From assembly GCA_947455285.1 (NCBI GenBank), contig CANGOK010000035.1, positions 1 through 17,573 of the forward strand: a DNA stretch of 17,573 bases, in the 5' to 3' direction. Shown here in pieces: positions 1 through 8,111 of this stretch (position 1 is the stretch's first letter; each line of letters starts with the position of its first letter). The notes under the pieces are model-generated. The model did not search any database. It was not told where the DNA came from and saw only the letters and a list, made by a program, of their open reading frames with translations. The position numbers and the translations under genes are program-made. This stretch comes from Beijerinckiaceae bacterium. Lineage in GTDB: Bacteria; Pseudomonadota; Alphaproteobacteria; Rhizobiales; Beijerinckiaceae.

Positions 1-1176
1 TATCGCGACTTGAAGACGATCATCGCTGTCGCAAAGCCACGCGCGCCGGGGCTGCGCCGTCTTATGCGCATGGCGAAGATCGTCGAATTTCGCGGCAAGG
101 ATGAGCTTTCGAAATTCCCTGTGGTGCGCGGCCGCGATATGGCGCTGCTGCGTGAGCAAGAGCCTCCCTTCGGCGGGTTGAACGCGACGCGTCCAGGTCT
201 GCTGCGGCGCCTGTTTCCGAATGTTCTCGAAGGTCACGCGAAAGACTGGTGGGGCGCTGCGCGCGCCATGCATGCAGCGGGCTTCACGCGCGGCGACATC
301 ATTCTGAACTGCTTCTCCTATCACCTCTCCACCGCTGGCCACATGGTGGAGAGCGGCGCGCAGGTTCTGGGCTGTGCGGTCATTCCCGCAGGCTCATCCT
401 CCATCGAGCGGCAACTCGACGCCATCGAAACCCTGCGGCCCAACGCGTTCTGCGGCAAGGCGGCCTTTCTCGATCTTCTGTTGCAGAAGGCTGCGGAACT
501 GCGCCGCGACGTCTCCTCGATCAAGAAGGCCTTCGTCTTCGGCGCGCCGCTTTCGCAACATCTGCGCGCGAGCATCGAGGCGCGCGGCGTTCGCGTGCGT
601 CAGGGCTTTGCGACCAATATGCTCGGCGTCATCGCCTATGAGACCGATGACGCTGATGGCGCACTCAACGAGGGCATGATCGTCAACGAGGGCGTCATTC
701 TCGAAATCGTGCGGCCCGGCGCCGATGAACCGGTGGCTGCAGGCGAGATTGGCGAGGTCGTCGTCACGCGCCTCAACCTCGATTGCCCGATGCTGCGCTA
801 TTCCACTGGCGACCTGTCGCGGATCATCCCCGGCGCCTCGCCTTGCGGGCGCACCAATATCCGCATTCAGGGCTGGCTCGGCCGCGCCGATCAAGCGGCC
901 AATGTGGCCGACCGCACCCTGCTGCCCTCACAGGTGATCGACATCGGCGCCCGTCACAAGGCCGTGCAGCGCCTGCGACTGGTGCTGCGTAGTGGAAACG
1001 CCAAGGAGGCGCTGGTGCTGCGCGCCGAGGCGCCCCGCGACGACAAGGGTCTCGTCAACGAACTCGGAGCCTCGCTCAGGGATGTGACCGGCCTCGACGG
1101 CGCCGTGGAGATAGTGGCCCCGGGCGCGCTGCCCGATGATGACAAGCTGATCGTCGACGAACGCGCGCCTGCGTGA
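1..1176 (+). CDS. Phenylacetate-CoA-ligase-like adenylate-forming enzyme (5' partial)
   Basis: This is the C-terminal 391 residues of an AMP-dependent synthetase of the PaaK (phenylacetate-CoA ligase) type. The reading frame is open to base 1, and the first residues resemble the interior of the family's N-terminal region, so the true start lies upstream of the window; the TTG at position 10 is not a convincing start. Visible family marks are the PFGGLNA segment, NCFSYHLSTAGHM followed by VIPAG, the YETDD segment after a QGFAT stretch, YSTGD (ATP ribose/phosphate binding) and GWLGRAD near the hinge. Such enzymes activate an aryl or other carboxylic acid as acyl-AMP and then as the CoA thioester, in the cytoplasm. 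The substrate cannot be read from sequence. The glycine/serine-rich ATP loop usual for the superfamily is hard to find before DWWGAARAM, so activity is not certain. thiD follows after 12 bases, so the two may be co-transcribed. Confidence 0.8.
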   Translation, partial: YRDLKTIIAVAKPRAPGLRRLMRMAKIVEFRGKDELSKFPVVRGRDMALLREQEPPFGGLNATRPGLLRRLFPNVLEGHAKDWWGAARAMHAAGFTRGDIILNCFSYHLSTAGHMVESGAQVLGCAVIPAGSSSIERQLDAIETLRPNAFCGKAAFLDLLLQKAAELRRDVSSIKKAFVFGAPLSQHLRASIEARGVRVRQGFATNMLGVIAYETDDADGALNEGMIVNEGVILEIVRPGADEPVAAGEIGEVVVTRLNLDCPMLRYSTGDLSRIIPGASPCGRTNIRIQGWLGRADQAANVADRTLLPSQVIDIGARHKAVQRLRLVLRSGNAKEALVLRAEAPRDDKGLVNELGASLRDVTGLDGAVEIVAPGALPDDDKLIVDERAPA

Positions 1177-1188
1177 TAATCGGCGCTC

Positions 1189-1998
1189 ATGGCGCAGATC
1201 CCCAATGTCCTCTCCATCGCAGGCTCCGACCCATCGGGCGGGGCTGGCATACAGGCTGACCTGAAGACATTCGCGGCGCTTGGCTGCTACGGCATGGCGG
1301 CGATCACCGCGCTCACCGCGCAAAACACGCGCGGCGTGACTGGCGTGCATCTGCCAGACGCCGCTTTCGTCGCCCGCCAGATCGACGCAATCTTCGATGA
1401 CATTCGGGTCGACGCCGTGAAGATCGGGATGCTCGGGACAGGCGCCATCGTGGAGGCCGTCGCCGATTGTCTGGCGAGGCGCGGGGCCCGCAATATCGTG
1501 CTCGACCCTGTTTTGGTCGCAACCAGCGGCGACAGTCTTGGCGCCCCTGACGTCGTCGAGGCCATGCAGCGGCGGCTTATGCCTCGTGCGCGCGTCGTCA
1601 CGCCCAATATCCCTGAAGCCATGCGCTTCACTGACATGCAAGAGCCGCGCGATCTCTTGGACCTCGCCGCCATGGCGCAGGAGATGATGAAACAAGGCGC
1701 GCGCGCTGTTCTGGTCAAGGGCGGCCATATGGTCGGCGATGACGCCAGCGATGTGCTGTTCGAAGACGCGGACAGCCGCACATTCACGCAGCCGCGCATC
1801 GCCACCAACAACACCCATGGCACCGGCTGCACCCTGTCCTCAGCCATCGCTTCGGAACTCGCCAAGGGCGCGGATTTGCCCGAAGCCGTGGAGCGCGCCA
1901 AGGCCTATCTCACACAGGCCCTGCACAGCGCCTCAAAGCTTGATGTCGGCCGCGGACATGGGCCCGTGAACCATCTTTGGCCGCTCAGCGGAAAATGA
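1189..1998 (+). CDS. thiD: Hydroxymethylpyrimidine/phosphomethylpyrimidine kinase
   Basis: ThiD phosphorylates 4-amino-5-hydroxymethyl-2-methylpyrimidine twice to give HMP-PP, the pyrimidine half of thiamine. At 269 residues it is the normal length for the stand-alone enzyme. The ribokinase-like fold is marked by SIAGSDPSGGAGIQADLKTF at residues 9-28 (substrate pocket), a VLDPVLVATSGDSL segment in the middle, VLVKGGH, and the anion-hole signature THGTGCTLSSA at residues 209-219. The start at 1189 puts the conserved SIAGSD near the N-terminus as expected. It lies 12 bases after the ligase-like gene on the same strand. Its last 14 bases overlap the end of the convergent metallophosphatase gene. 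No other thiamine gene or thi-box-like element is visible here, so it appears separated from the rest of the pathway. Confidence 0.95.
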   Translation: MAQIPNVLSIAGSDPSGGAGIQADLKTFAALGCYGMAAITALTAQNTRGVTGVHLPDAAFVARQIDAIFDDIRVDAVKIGMLGTGAIVEAVADCLARRGARNIVLDPVLVATSGDSLGAPDVVEAMQRRLMPRARVVTPNIPEAMRFTDMQEPRDLLDLAAMAQEMMKQGARAVLVKGGHMVGDDASDVLFEDADSRTFTQPRIATNNTHGTGCTLSSAIASELAKGADLPEAVERAKAYLTQALHSASKLDVGRGHGPVNHLWPLSGK

Positions 1999-3496
1999 TG
2001 CGTCCTTCGACGCGCGATGAAATCTCTTTCACCTTGCGCGCATAGGCCATCACGTCATTGGCGACGAGCCGGTCGCCATAATCTTCCGTCGCGGCGGGAT
2101 CGCGCAGCGCCGTATAGCCATCGCCCCCGCGCACCATGAAATCATAGGTCGCGAGCTGATAGGTTCGCGCGGGATCAAGCGCCTTGCCATCGACTTCGAT
2201 GGAGACGACACGCGATCCCGCCGGCGCATTGGCGTCAGCGACGATCTTGAGCCCCGAGACCTGCGGGAAACGTCCCGCGCCAATTTGCGACAGGCCATTC
2301 TCAATCGCCGCGCGCACCTGCGCGCCCGTCACTTGCGTCAGCACGGTTTTCGAACCGAAGGGCAGTTCGGCGAGAATATCGCGACGCGTCAGGCGATGGC
2401 CTGCGGCATACTGCCGGTTGCCTCTGATGCTGCCGCCGTTGATGATCGTGATTTCAGCGCCCGTCTGGGCGCGCATGGCGTCGGCCACGAGATCGCCAAT
2501 GGCGGCCTCCCCGCCACGCACCGTCCTGTTTGCGCTGTCGAGCGGCATACCAAGGGTGGCGACCTCGACGTCGAGCTCCCGGCTCAATTCCTTTTCATAT
2601 TCGCGCACCCGCAGGAGCATGGCCGGATCAGGCGTCACGTCCTTTGTGTCGAAGACGCGATAATTCGGCCACCACGAAATCTTACGCGCGCCATCCTCGA
2701 CCCTAACAGTCACATCCACATCGACCGCGACCACATAGTCAGCGTCTTCACCTGATTCCGTAAGGGAGACGCGGCCGTCGAAATTGATGTGCAGGTCGTG
2801 GTTGTGGCCGGAGAGAATGATGTCGGCGGCGCGGGCGGTCACCAGCTTTTGGCATGTCGCCTTGTCCGCATGAACCACCGCAACGGTGATGTCAGCGCCC
2901 TCTTGCTTGAGCTTGCGAGCGGCGGCGGCGACAGCATCAAGCGTAGAGGCGAATTTAAGCGGTGCTGAATTCGAAACCAGCGGCGTCGTCTCGAGCGTCG
3001 CGCCGATGAGCCCGATCCTGATCCCGCCGCGTTCGATCATGAGCGTATCGGCATGATGAGGCAGGATTGCGCCGTCCGCGCCGCGCAGATTGGCGGCGAG
3101 CACGGGAAACCGCGCTTCGCCCATGCGCTTGAGATAGACCTCCGGCCCGAAGTCGAACTCATGATTGCCGGGCGCGAAAACATCGGGCGGCAATTCGTTG
3201 AAGAGCGCGACCATATGGGCGCCCTGATCGAAGCCCGACATGAGGCTGGGGCTCAAAGTGTCGCCCGCATGGGCGAAGATGACATTGGGGCTCTTCGCCC
3301 GCTCTGCCTTGACCACCGCCGCGAGGCGCGGAAGCCCGCCTCGGCCGCCATCCTCGTTCATCTTGTAGATGTCGTTGACGAGAACGAAGGTCAGCCGCAC
3401 CGCGTCAGCGGCTTTAGCGAGGCCTGCGCCCGTAAATGGCGCGAGAAGGGCGGCGCCGCCCGCCTTCAGGGCTCGGCGGCGGTCAAGCGTGGTCAT
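1985..3496 (-). CDS. Tat-exported bifunctional metallophosphatase / 5'-nucleotidase family protein
   Basis: A 503-residue protein of the UshA/5'-nucleotidase family, probably periplasmic, which would hydrolyse nucleotides or related phosphoesters. The N-terminus DRRRALKAGGAALLAPF is a twin-arginine signal, with cleavage likely near residue 30. The calcineurin-like phosphoesterase domain covers about residues 34-290, with AHAGDT (76-80), GNHEFDFG (110-117), VVHADK (208-212) and SGHNHD (229-234). The 5'-nucleotidase C-terminal domain covers about 305-485, with INGGSIRG (352-359), FPQVSGL and MVRGGDGY (454-461). The first metal motif, usually D-x-H, reads NDIYKM here, so Tyr44 stands where histidine is expected. 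I recall D-x-Y forms in CG11883-like members of the family, so this may be a subfamily trait rather than damage. It is divergent from hemH and convergent with thiD. The exact substrate is unknown. Confidence 0.88.
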   Translation of the reverse strand: MTTLDRRRALKAGGAALLAPFTGAGLAKAADAVRLTFVLVNDIYKMNEDGGRGGLPRLAAVVKAERAKSPNVIFAHAGDTLSPSLMSGFDQGAHMVALFNELPPDVFAPGNHEFDFGPEVYLKRMGEARFPVLAANLRGADGAILPHHADTLMIERGGIRIGLIGATLETTPLVSNSAPLKFASTLDAVAAAARKLKQEGADITVAVVHADKATCQKLVTARAADIILSGHNHDLHINFDGRVSLTESGEDADYVVAVDVDVTVRVEDGARKISWWPNYRVFDTKDVTPDPAMLLRVREYEKELSRELDVEVATLGMPLDSANRTVRGGEAAIGDLVADAMRAQTGAEITIINGGSIRGNRQYAAGHRLTRRDILAELPFGSKTVLTQVTGAQVRAAIENGLSQIGAGRFPQVSGLKIVADANAPAGSRVVSIEVDGKALDPARTYQLATYDFMVRGGDGYTALRDPAATEDYGDRLVANDVMAYARKVKEISSRVEGRIIFR

Positions 3497-3617
3497 GGTT
3501 CAATCCTGTTCACTTCATGCGGGGCTCGCGACGCGATACGCAGTCGCATTTGGCGTTGCAAACCGTTATCCAGAGCGAACCGTACAAGATCACGCCCTCC
3601 GCCGCTATGGATCTCCC

Positions 3618-4676
3618 ATGCTCGCTCCTTCGCCAAATTCACCCCTGCCTGCGGGCCACCCGCCCGTGCTCGCCCGCAAGATCGGGGTGCTGCTGGTCAA
3701 TCTGGGCACGCCAGACGCAACCGACTACTGGTCGGTGCGGCGCTATCTGAAGGAGTTTCTCTCCGACCGGCGCGTGATCGAGACCTCGCGGCTGATCTGG
3801 TGGCCGGTGCTGAACCTGATCATCCTGACGACAAGGCCCGGGCGCAAAGGCCGCGATTACGCGACCATCTGGAACCACGAGCGCAACGAAGGCCCGCTGA
3901 AGACGATCACCCGGGCGCAGGCCGAGGCCCTCGCCGCGCGCATCGAGGCGGGCGCGCTTGGGGCTGGCGGGGGGCAGGTCGTGGTCGACTGGGCCATGCG
4001 CTACGGCAACCCCTCCATCGCCTCGCGCCTGACCGCCCTGCAGGATCAGGGCTGCGACAGGGTGCTGCTCGTGCCGCTCTATCCGCAATATGCGGCCGCG
4101 ACGAGCGCCACGGTCTGCGACAAGACCTTCGAGGCTTTGGCGAAGATGCGCTGGCAACCGACGCTGCGCGTCGCGCCGCCCTGGCACGATGAGCCCACCT
4201 ATATCGAAGCGCTGGCGAAATCGATCCACGATGGCCTTGCGAAGCTGGATTTCGAACCCGAAACCGTGCTCGCCTCCTTCCATGGCGTGCCCATGGATTA
4301 CCTCCTCAAGGGCGACCCCTACCATTGCCAATGCGCCAAGACAGCGCGCCTGCTGCGCGAGGCGCTGGGCTGGTCGAAGGAGAAGCTGGTCCTCACCTTC
4401 CAGTCCCGCTTCGGACCCGCGCAATGGCTGAGGCCATATACGGACGAGACCGTGAAGGAGCTGGCGCAAAAGGGCGTGAAGCGCCTCGCCGTGATCACGC
4501 CGGGCTTCTCCGCCGACTGCCTCGAAACCATCGAGGAGATCGGCATTGAGAACCGCGATATCTTCCTGAACAACGGCGGCGAGAAATTCGCCCGCATCGA
4601 CTGCCTCAACGCCAGCCCCGAAGGCATCGACGTCATCGAGAACGTGGTGAAGCGGGAGCTGTCTGGCTGGGTGTGA
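3618..4676 (+). CDS. hemH: Ferrochelatase
   Basis: HemH inserts ferrous iron into protoporphyrin IX, the last step of protohaem synthesis, at the cytoplasmic membrane face. From the ATG at 3618 it has 352 residues, a normal length. The frame is open back to 3369, but the upstream part overlaps the divergent metallophosphatase gene and has no ferrochelatase character, so it is not used. Motifs are GVLLVNLGTPD (23-33), YLKEFLSDRRVI (43-54), LVPLYPQYAAATSATV (151-166), ASFHGVPMDYLLKGDPYHC (219-237) with the catalytic His222, TFQSRFGPAQWLRPYTDE (260-277), and CLETIEEI (301-308) with the metal-site Glu303. No strong Shine-Dalgarno is seen before 3618. Its TGA stop directly abuts the stop of convergent galE, forming TGATCA. 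Confidence 0.95.
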   Translation: MLAPSPNSPLPAGHPPVLARKIGVLLVNLGTPDATDYWSVRRYLKEFLSDRRVIETSRLIWWPVLNLIILTTRPGRKGRDYATIWNHERNEGPLKTITRAQAEALAARIEAGALGAGGGQVVVDWAMRYGNPSIASRLTALQDQGCDRVLLVPLYPQYAAATSATVCDKTFEALAKMRWQPTLRVAPPWHDEPTYIEALAKSIHDGLAKLDFEPETVLASFHGVPMDYLLKGDPYHCQCAKTARLLREALGWSKEKLVLTFQSRFGPAQWLRPYTDETVKELAQKGVKRLAVITPGFSADCLETIEEIGIENRDIFLNNGGEKFARIDCLNASPEGIDVIENVVKRELSGWV

Positions 4677-5666
4677 TCAGCCCGACAGCCGCGCCTCCAG
4701 CCCTCGCTCCCAATCGAGCGCCTGCCGGACGATCTCCTGGAGATCATCGTGGCGGGGCTCCCAGCCAAGCTCGCGGCGGATGCGTTCATTGGACGCGACG
4801 ATGCTGGCGGGATCGCCAGCGCGGCGGCCAGCTAGGCGCACCTCGAAATCGACGTCCGACACGCGCTTGACCGTGTCGATGACCTCCAGAACCGAATAGC
4901 CGCGCCCATAGCCCACATTGCAGGTGATGGAGCCGCCGCCAGCCCGCAGACGGCGCAGCGCGTCCATATGGGCGCGGACGAGGTCTGTCACGTGGATGTA
5001 ATCGCGCAGGCAGGAGCCGTCGTGCGTGGGATAATCTGTGCCGAAAACATCCATCCCCTGACGGCGCCCGAGCGCCGCCTGCACGGCCACCTTGATGAGG
5101 TGGGTGGCGTTGGGCGTGCTCTGGCCTGAACGGCCCTTGGGATCGGCGCCGGCCACGTTAAAATAGCGCAGGGCCGTGTAATTCAGGGAATGGGCGGCGG
5201 CGACATCGGCCAGCATCCACTCAACCATGAGCTTGGATCGACCGTAGGGGTTGATCGGCGAGGTCGGCGCGTCCTCGGTCACCGGGGAGGCCTTGGGCTC
5301 GCCATAGACCGCCGCAGTCGATGAAAAGATGAAGTGAGGCACGCCCGCCCTCACCGCCTCAGCCAACAGTGAGCGCGCCTTGGCGGTGTTGTTTTCATAA
5401 TATAGCAGCGGATTGGCGACGGATTCCGGCACCACGATCTTGGCGGCGAAGTGAATGATCGCGTCGACTTCATAGCGGCGCAGCAATTCGCCCACGAGGG
5501 CGGCGTCGCCGAAATCGCCCACGATCAGCGGGGCCTCAGGCGGAACAGCCCAGCGGAACCCCGTCGACAGATCGTCCAGCACCACCACGCGCTCGCCAGC
5601 GTCGAGCAATTCGAGAACCATATGGCTGCCGATATAGCCGGCCCCGCCAGTCACCAGAACCGTCAT
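4677..5666 (-). CDS. galE: UDP-glucose 4-epimerase
   Basis: GalE interconverts UDP-glucose and UDP-galactose with a tightly bound NAD, feeding galactose into surface polysaccharides and allowing galactose use. It has 329 residues, typical for the alphaproteobacterial enzyme. It is an extended short-chain dehydrogenase: the Rossmann motif GGAGYIGSH at residues 7-15, DDLSTG (31-36), FSSTAAVYGEP (114-124) with the catalytic Ser/Thr, and YGRSK (141-145) with the Tyr141/Lys145 pair. The C-terminal sugar domain shows TDYPTHDGSCLRDYIHV, the usual GalE signature. GAGG (CCTC at 5672-5675) five bases before the ATG supports this start. It is divergent from galU, whose product supplies UDP-glucose. UDP-GlcNAc epimerase activity cannot be excluded, but the match to GalE is close. 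Confidence 0.94.
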   Translation of the reverse strand: MTVLVTGGAGYIGSHMVLELLDAGERVVVLDDLSTGFRWAVPPEAPLIVGDFGDAALVGELLRRYEVDAIIHFAAKIVVPESVANPLLYYENNTAKARSLLAEAVRAGVPHFIFSSTAAVYGEPKASPVTEDAPTSPINPYGRSKLMVEWMLADVAAAHSLNYTALRYFNVAGADPKGRSGQSTPNATHLIKVAVQAALGRRQGMDVFGTDYPTHDGSCLRDYIHVTDLVRAHMDALRRLRAGGGSITCNVGYGRGYSVLEVIDTVKRVSDVDFEVRLAGRRAGDPASIVASNERIRRELGWEPRHDDLQEIVRQALDWERGLEARLSG

Positions 5667-5848
5667 GCGAACCTCGTGTGAGCGATTGTCATTGTCGCAA
5701 TATGCGCCATACCCCGTCTATCCGGAAAACCTGTAATAAGGGGTAGCCTGACCAAAAATCCTAATCTCGCCGAAATGAAGCCAGTTTTTTTACGAATTTC
5801 CGGGCAAGTCTAAGCTTCCGGCCGCCGTGGCCTCCATGATCTGGACTG
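5667..5848. promoter_or_regulatory. Divergent galE/galU promoter region
   Basis: This 182-base gap separates the starts of galE (minus) and galU (plus), so promoters for both should lie in it. It is more AT-rich than its surroundings and contains an inverted repeat TACCCC (5710-5715) / GGGGTA (5740-5745) with centres 30 bases apart, which could be an operator or a loose stem. I see no convincing pair of -35 and -10 hexamers. The role of the repeat is inference. Confidence 0.35.
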
Positions 5849-6739
5849 ATGATGACGAAACGCATCCGCAAAGCCGTCTTTCCCGTCGCTGGCCTTGGCA
5901 CCCGTGTGTTGCCCGCCACCAAGGTGGTCCCCAAGGAAATGCTGACCGTAGTCGACCGCCCGGTGCTCCAGCATTGCGTGGAGGAAGCTCGCGAGGCCGG
6001 GATTGAGCATTTCGTCTTCGTGACCGGCCGCAACAAGGCGGTGATCGAAGATCATTTCGACCTCGCCTATGAGCTTGAGGATACGCTGGCCAAACGCGGC
6101 AAGACCAAGGAGCTCGAAGCCCTACTCGCCGACACGCCCATCGCCGGAGCCACCAGCTTCACCCGCCAGCAAGCGCCGCTGGGCCTTGGCCACGCTGTCT
6201 GGTGCGCAAGGGACATCGTGGGCGACGAGCCCTTCGCCGTCATCCTGCCCGACATGATCACCCTGCCCGGCGCGCGCGCCAGCCGCTGCCTCGCCCAGTG
6301 CATCGAGGCGCATGAGGCCCATGGCGGCAATGTGATCGCGGTGGAGGAGGTCAGGCCCGCCGACACCCATATGTACGGCGTCGTCTCGGTGGGGCAGGAC
6401 TTCGGCCACACGTTTGAAATCAACGGCATGGTGGAGAAGCCCCCGCAGGGAACCGCCCCCTCCAACCTCATCATCTCCGGCCGTTATGTGCTGGAGCCGC
6501 AGATCTTCGACATTCTGGAGAAGGTGGAGAAAGGCGCGGGCGGGGAAATCCAGCTCACCGACGGCATGAAGGCGCTGTCGGCGAACCGCCCCTTCTTCGG
6601 CGTGCGCTTCGACGGCAAGACCTATGACACCGGTTCAAAGGTTGGGTTCCTGGCCGCCAATGTGGCCTTCGCGCTGTCGCGACCGGACATCGCGCCGGAC
6701 TTCCGCGCGGAATTGAAGAAGATCGTGGGGACGCTCTAG
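5849..6739 (+). CDS. galU: UTP--glucose-1-phosphate uridylyltransferase
   Basis: GalU joins glucose 1-phosphate and UTP to give UDP-glucose, the precursor of UDP-galactose, UDP-glucuronate and many exopolysaccharides. At 296 residues it is full length. The nucleotidyltransferase signature is FPVAGLGTRVLPATKVVPKE (residues 11-30), including the activating Lys, followed by MLTVVDRPVLQH. Further marks are QQAPLGLGHAVWCA, ILPDM (metal/nucleotide aspartate), MVEKPP and TYDTGSKVGFLAANV near the C-terminus. Two ATGs stand in tandem at 5849 and 5852, and either could be used; no clear Shine-Dalgarno distinguishes them. Its TAG stop shares the palindrome CTAG (6736-6739) with the stop codon of the convergent transporter gene. 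Pairing with divergent galE suggests a joint UDP-hexose supply. Confidence 0.95.
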   Translation: MMTKRIRKAVFPVAGLGTRVLPATKVVPKEMLTVVDRPVLQHCVEEAREAGIEHFVFVTGRNKAVIEDHFDLAYELEDTLAKRGKTKELEALLADTPIAGATSFTRQQAPLGLGHAVWCARDIVGDEPFAVILPDMITLPGARASRCLAQCIEAHEAHGGNVIAVEEVRPADTHMYGVVSVGQDFGHTFEINGMVEKPPQGTAPSNLIISGRYVLEPQIFDILEKVEKGAGGEIQLTDGMKALSANRPFFGVRFDGKTYDTGSKVGFLAANVAFALSRPDIAPDFRAELKKIVGTL

Positions 6740-8046
6740 AGCGCCATCAACCCAAACATCGCCACCGACGCCGCCGCCATCACGGCGGTGGAGATCCAGC
6801 CCATGACGCGCAACCTTCCCCGCACGGCGAAGGGGCCCATGATGGCGCTGTCGGCGCCCATGATCATCATCACCACCATCAACGGGACGGCGATGACGCC
6901 GTTCAGCACCGCCGCCCAGAAGAGCGCGCTCATGGGCGAGATGGGAGCGAAGGTGAGGGCCATGCCGACGAGGGTCGCCGCCGCCAGCGCGCCATAAAAG
7001 GCCTTCGCCTCCCAGGGCTTGCGCGACAGACCGATGGTCCAGTCGAAGGCCTCGCCAAGCGCAAAGGCGGCAGAGCCGCCAAGCACCGGCACCGCCAGCA
7101 GGCCTGTGCCGACAATCCCAAGGGTGAAGAGCGTAAAGGCGAAAGAACCGGCCAGTGGGCGCAGCGCCTCCGCAGCCTGAGCGGAGGTCTCGACATTGAC
7201 GATCCCCGCCGCATGGAGCGTCGCCGCCGTCGTCACCATGATGGCGAGCGCCACGAGATTTGAAAAACCCATGCCGAAAAGCGTATCGAGTTCGATGCGC
7301 TCGAGCGCGCTTGGCCCCTGTTCGGGCGCATCCAGCAGGTCGGTGCGGTGGACGAAGAGGGTGATGTCCTCCGCCTCCTCCGAAGCCTGCCAGAAGAAGA
7401 GATAGGGGCTGATGGTCGTGCCCAGCACCGCCACGATAGTGGTCAGATAATCCTTATCGAACTTGACGGCGGGCAGGACGAGGTCGAGCCCCAACTGGCG
7501 CCAGTCCACATCGACCACCATCACGGTCGCGAAATAGGCGAAGAGCGACAGGGTCAGCCATTTCAGCACCCGTACGTAACGGGCGTAGTCCACGAAAATC
7601 TGCAGCCAGATGCAAAAGGCGCCGAAGCCTAGGACCAGCAGCCAGCGGGGCGCAGGCGCGATCAGGGTGGCCGCATCGGCCATGGCGCCAAGATCCGCCC
7701 CCAGATTGATGACATTGGCCACCAGCAGCAGGCAGATGATCGCGCGCATGAGCGCGGGCGGATAGCTGCGGCGCAGCACGCCCGCCAATCCCCGCCCGGT
7801 GACGCGGCCGATGCGGGCGCTGATCATCTGCGCGGCGGCCATCAGCGGCCAGGAGAAAAGCATCAGCCAGGACAGGCCATAGCCAAACTGGGCGCCGGCC
7901 TGCGAATAGGTCGCGATGCCGCTGGGATCGTCGTCGGAGGCGCCCGTGATGAGGCCCGGCCCCAGCACATCGAGCCAGCGCGATCTTGAGCCGCCGGAAG
8001 CAGGATCCGAGATTTCAGGATCATCTGGCTGGTAAGGGGTGTTCAT
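6736..8046 (-). CDS. NRAMP-like divalent metal transporter with variant metal-site motifs
   Basis: A polytopic inner-membrane protein of 436 residues with about eleven hydrophobic segments, related to NRAMP (MntH/SLC11) metal-proton symporters. The first helix carries SDDDPSGIATYSQAGAQFG, corresponding to the NRAMP DPGN motif but reading DPSG (residues 40-43). The sixth helix carries TISPYLFFWQ (211-220) where MntH has a methionine-containing MPHN motif. The key aspartate is kept, while the asparagine, methionine and histidine of classical manganese/iron transporters are replaced, so the cargo may not be manganese. Members with these motifs are commonly annotated simply as NRAMP or divalent metal cation transporters. 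The ATG at 8046 has a GAAAG sequence close upstream and is preferred over the TTG at 8076, which would use most of the short divergent gap to kdsD. The gene overlaps galU by four bases at its end. Confidence 0.85.
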   Translation of the reverse strand: MNTPYQPDDPEISDPASGGSRSRWLDVLGPGLITGASDDDPSGIATYSQAGAQFGYGLSWLMLFSWPLMAAAQMISARIGRVTGRGLAGVLRRSYPPALMRAIICLLLVANVINLGADLGAMADAATLIAPAPRWLLVLGFGAFCIWLQIFVDYARYVRVLKWLTLSLFAYFATVMVVDVDWRQLGLDLVLPAVKFDKDYLTTIVAVLGTTISPYLFFWQASEEAEDITLFVHRTDLLDAPEQGPSALERIELDTLFGMGFSNLVALAIMVTTAATLHAAGIVNVETSAQAAEALRPLAGSFAFTLFTLGIVGTGLLAVPVLGGSAAFALGEAFDWTIGLSRKPWEAKAFYGALAAATLVGMALTFAPISPMSALFWAAVLNGVIAVPLMVVMMIMGADSAIMGPFAVRGRLRVMGWISTAVMAAASVAMFGLMAL

Positions 8047-8111
8047 GGCTTTCAGCTTAGGCCCGCAAGGACACAAATGACAGACCGACCGTCATAATGT
8101 TAAGAAGCCGC

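Noticed and set aside
3369..3617. An N-terminal extension of ferrochelatase
   Set aside because: The frame is open, but it overlaps the divergent phosphatase coding sequence and lacks family similarity; the ATG at 3618 gives the normal length.
3053..4192. A 379-codon plus-strand frame spanning the phosphatase start and the 5' part of hemH
   Set aside because: It is antisense to the phosphatase and out of frame with hemH, and shows no conserved motif.
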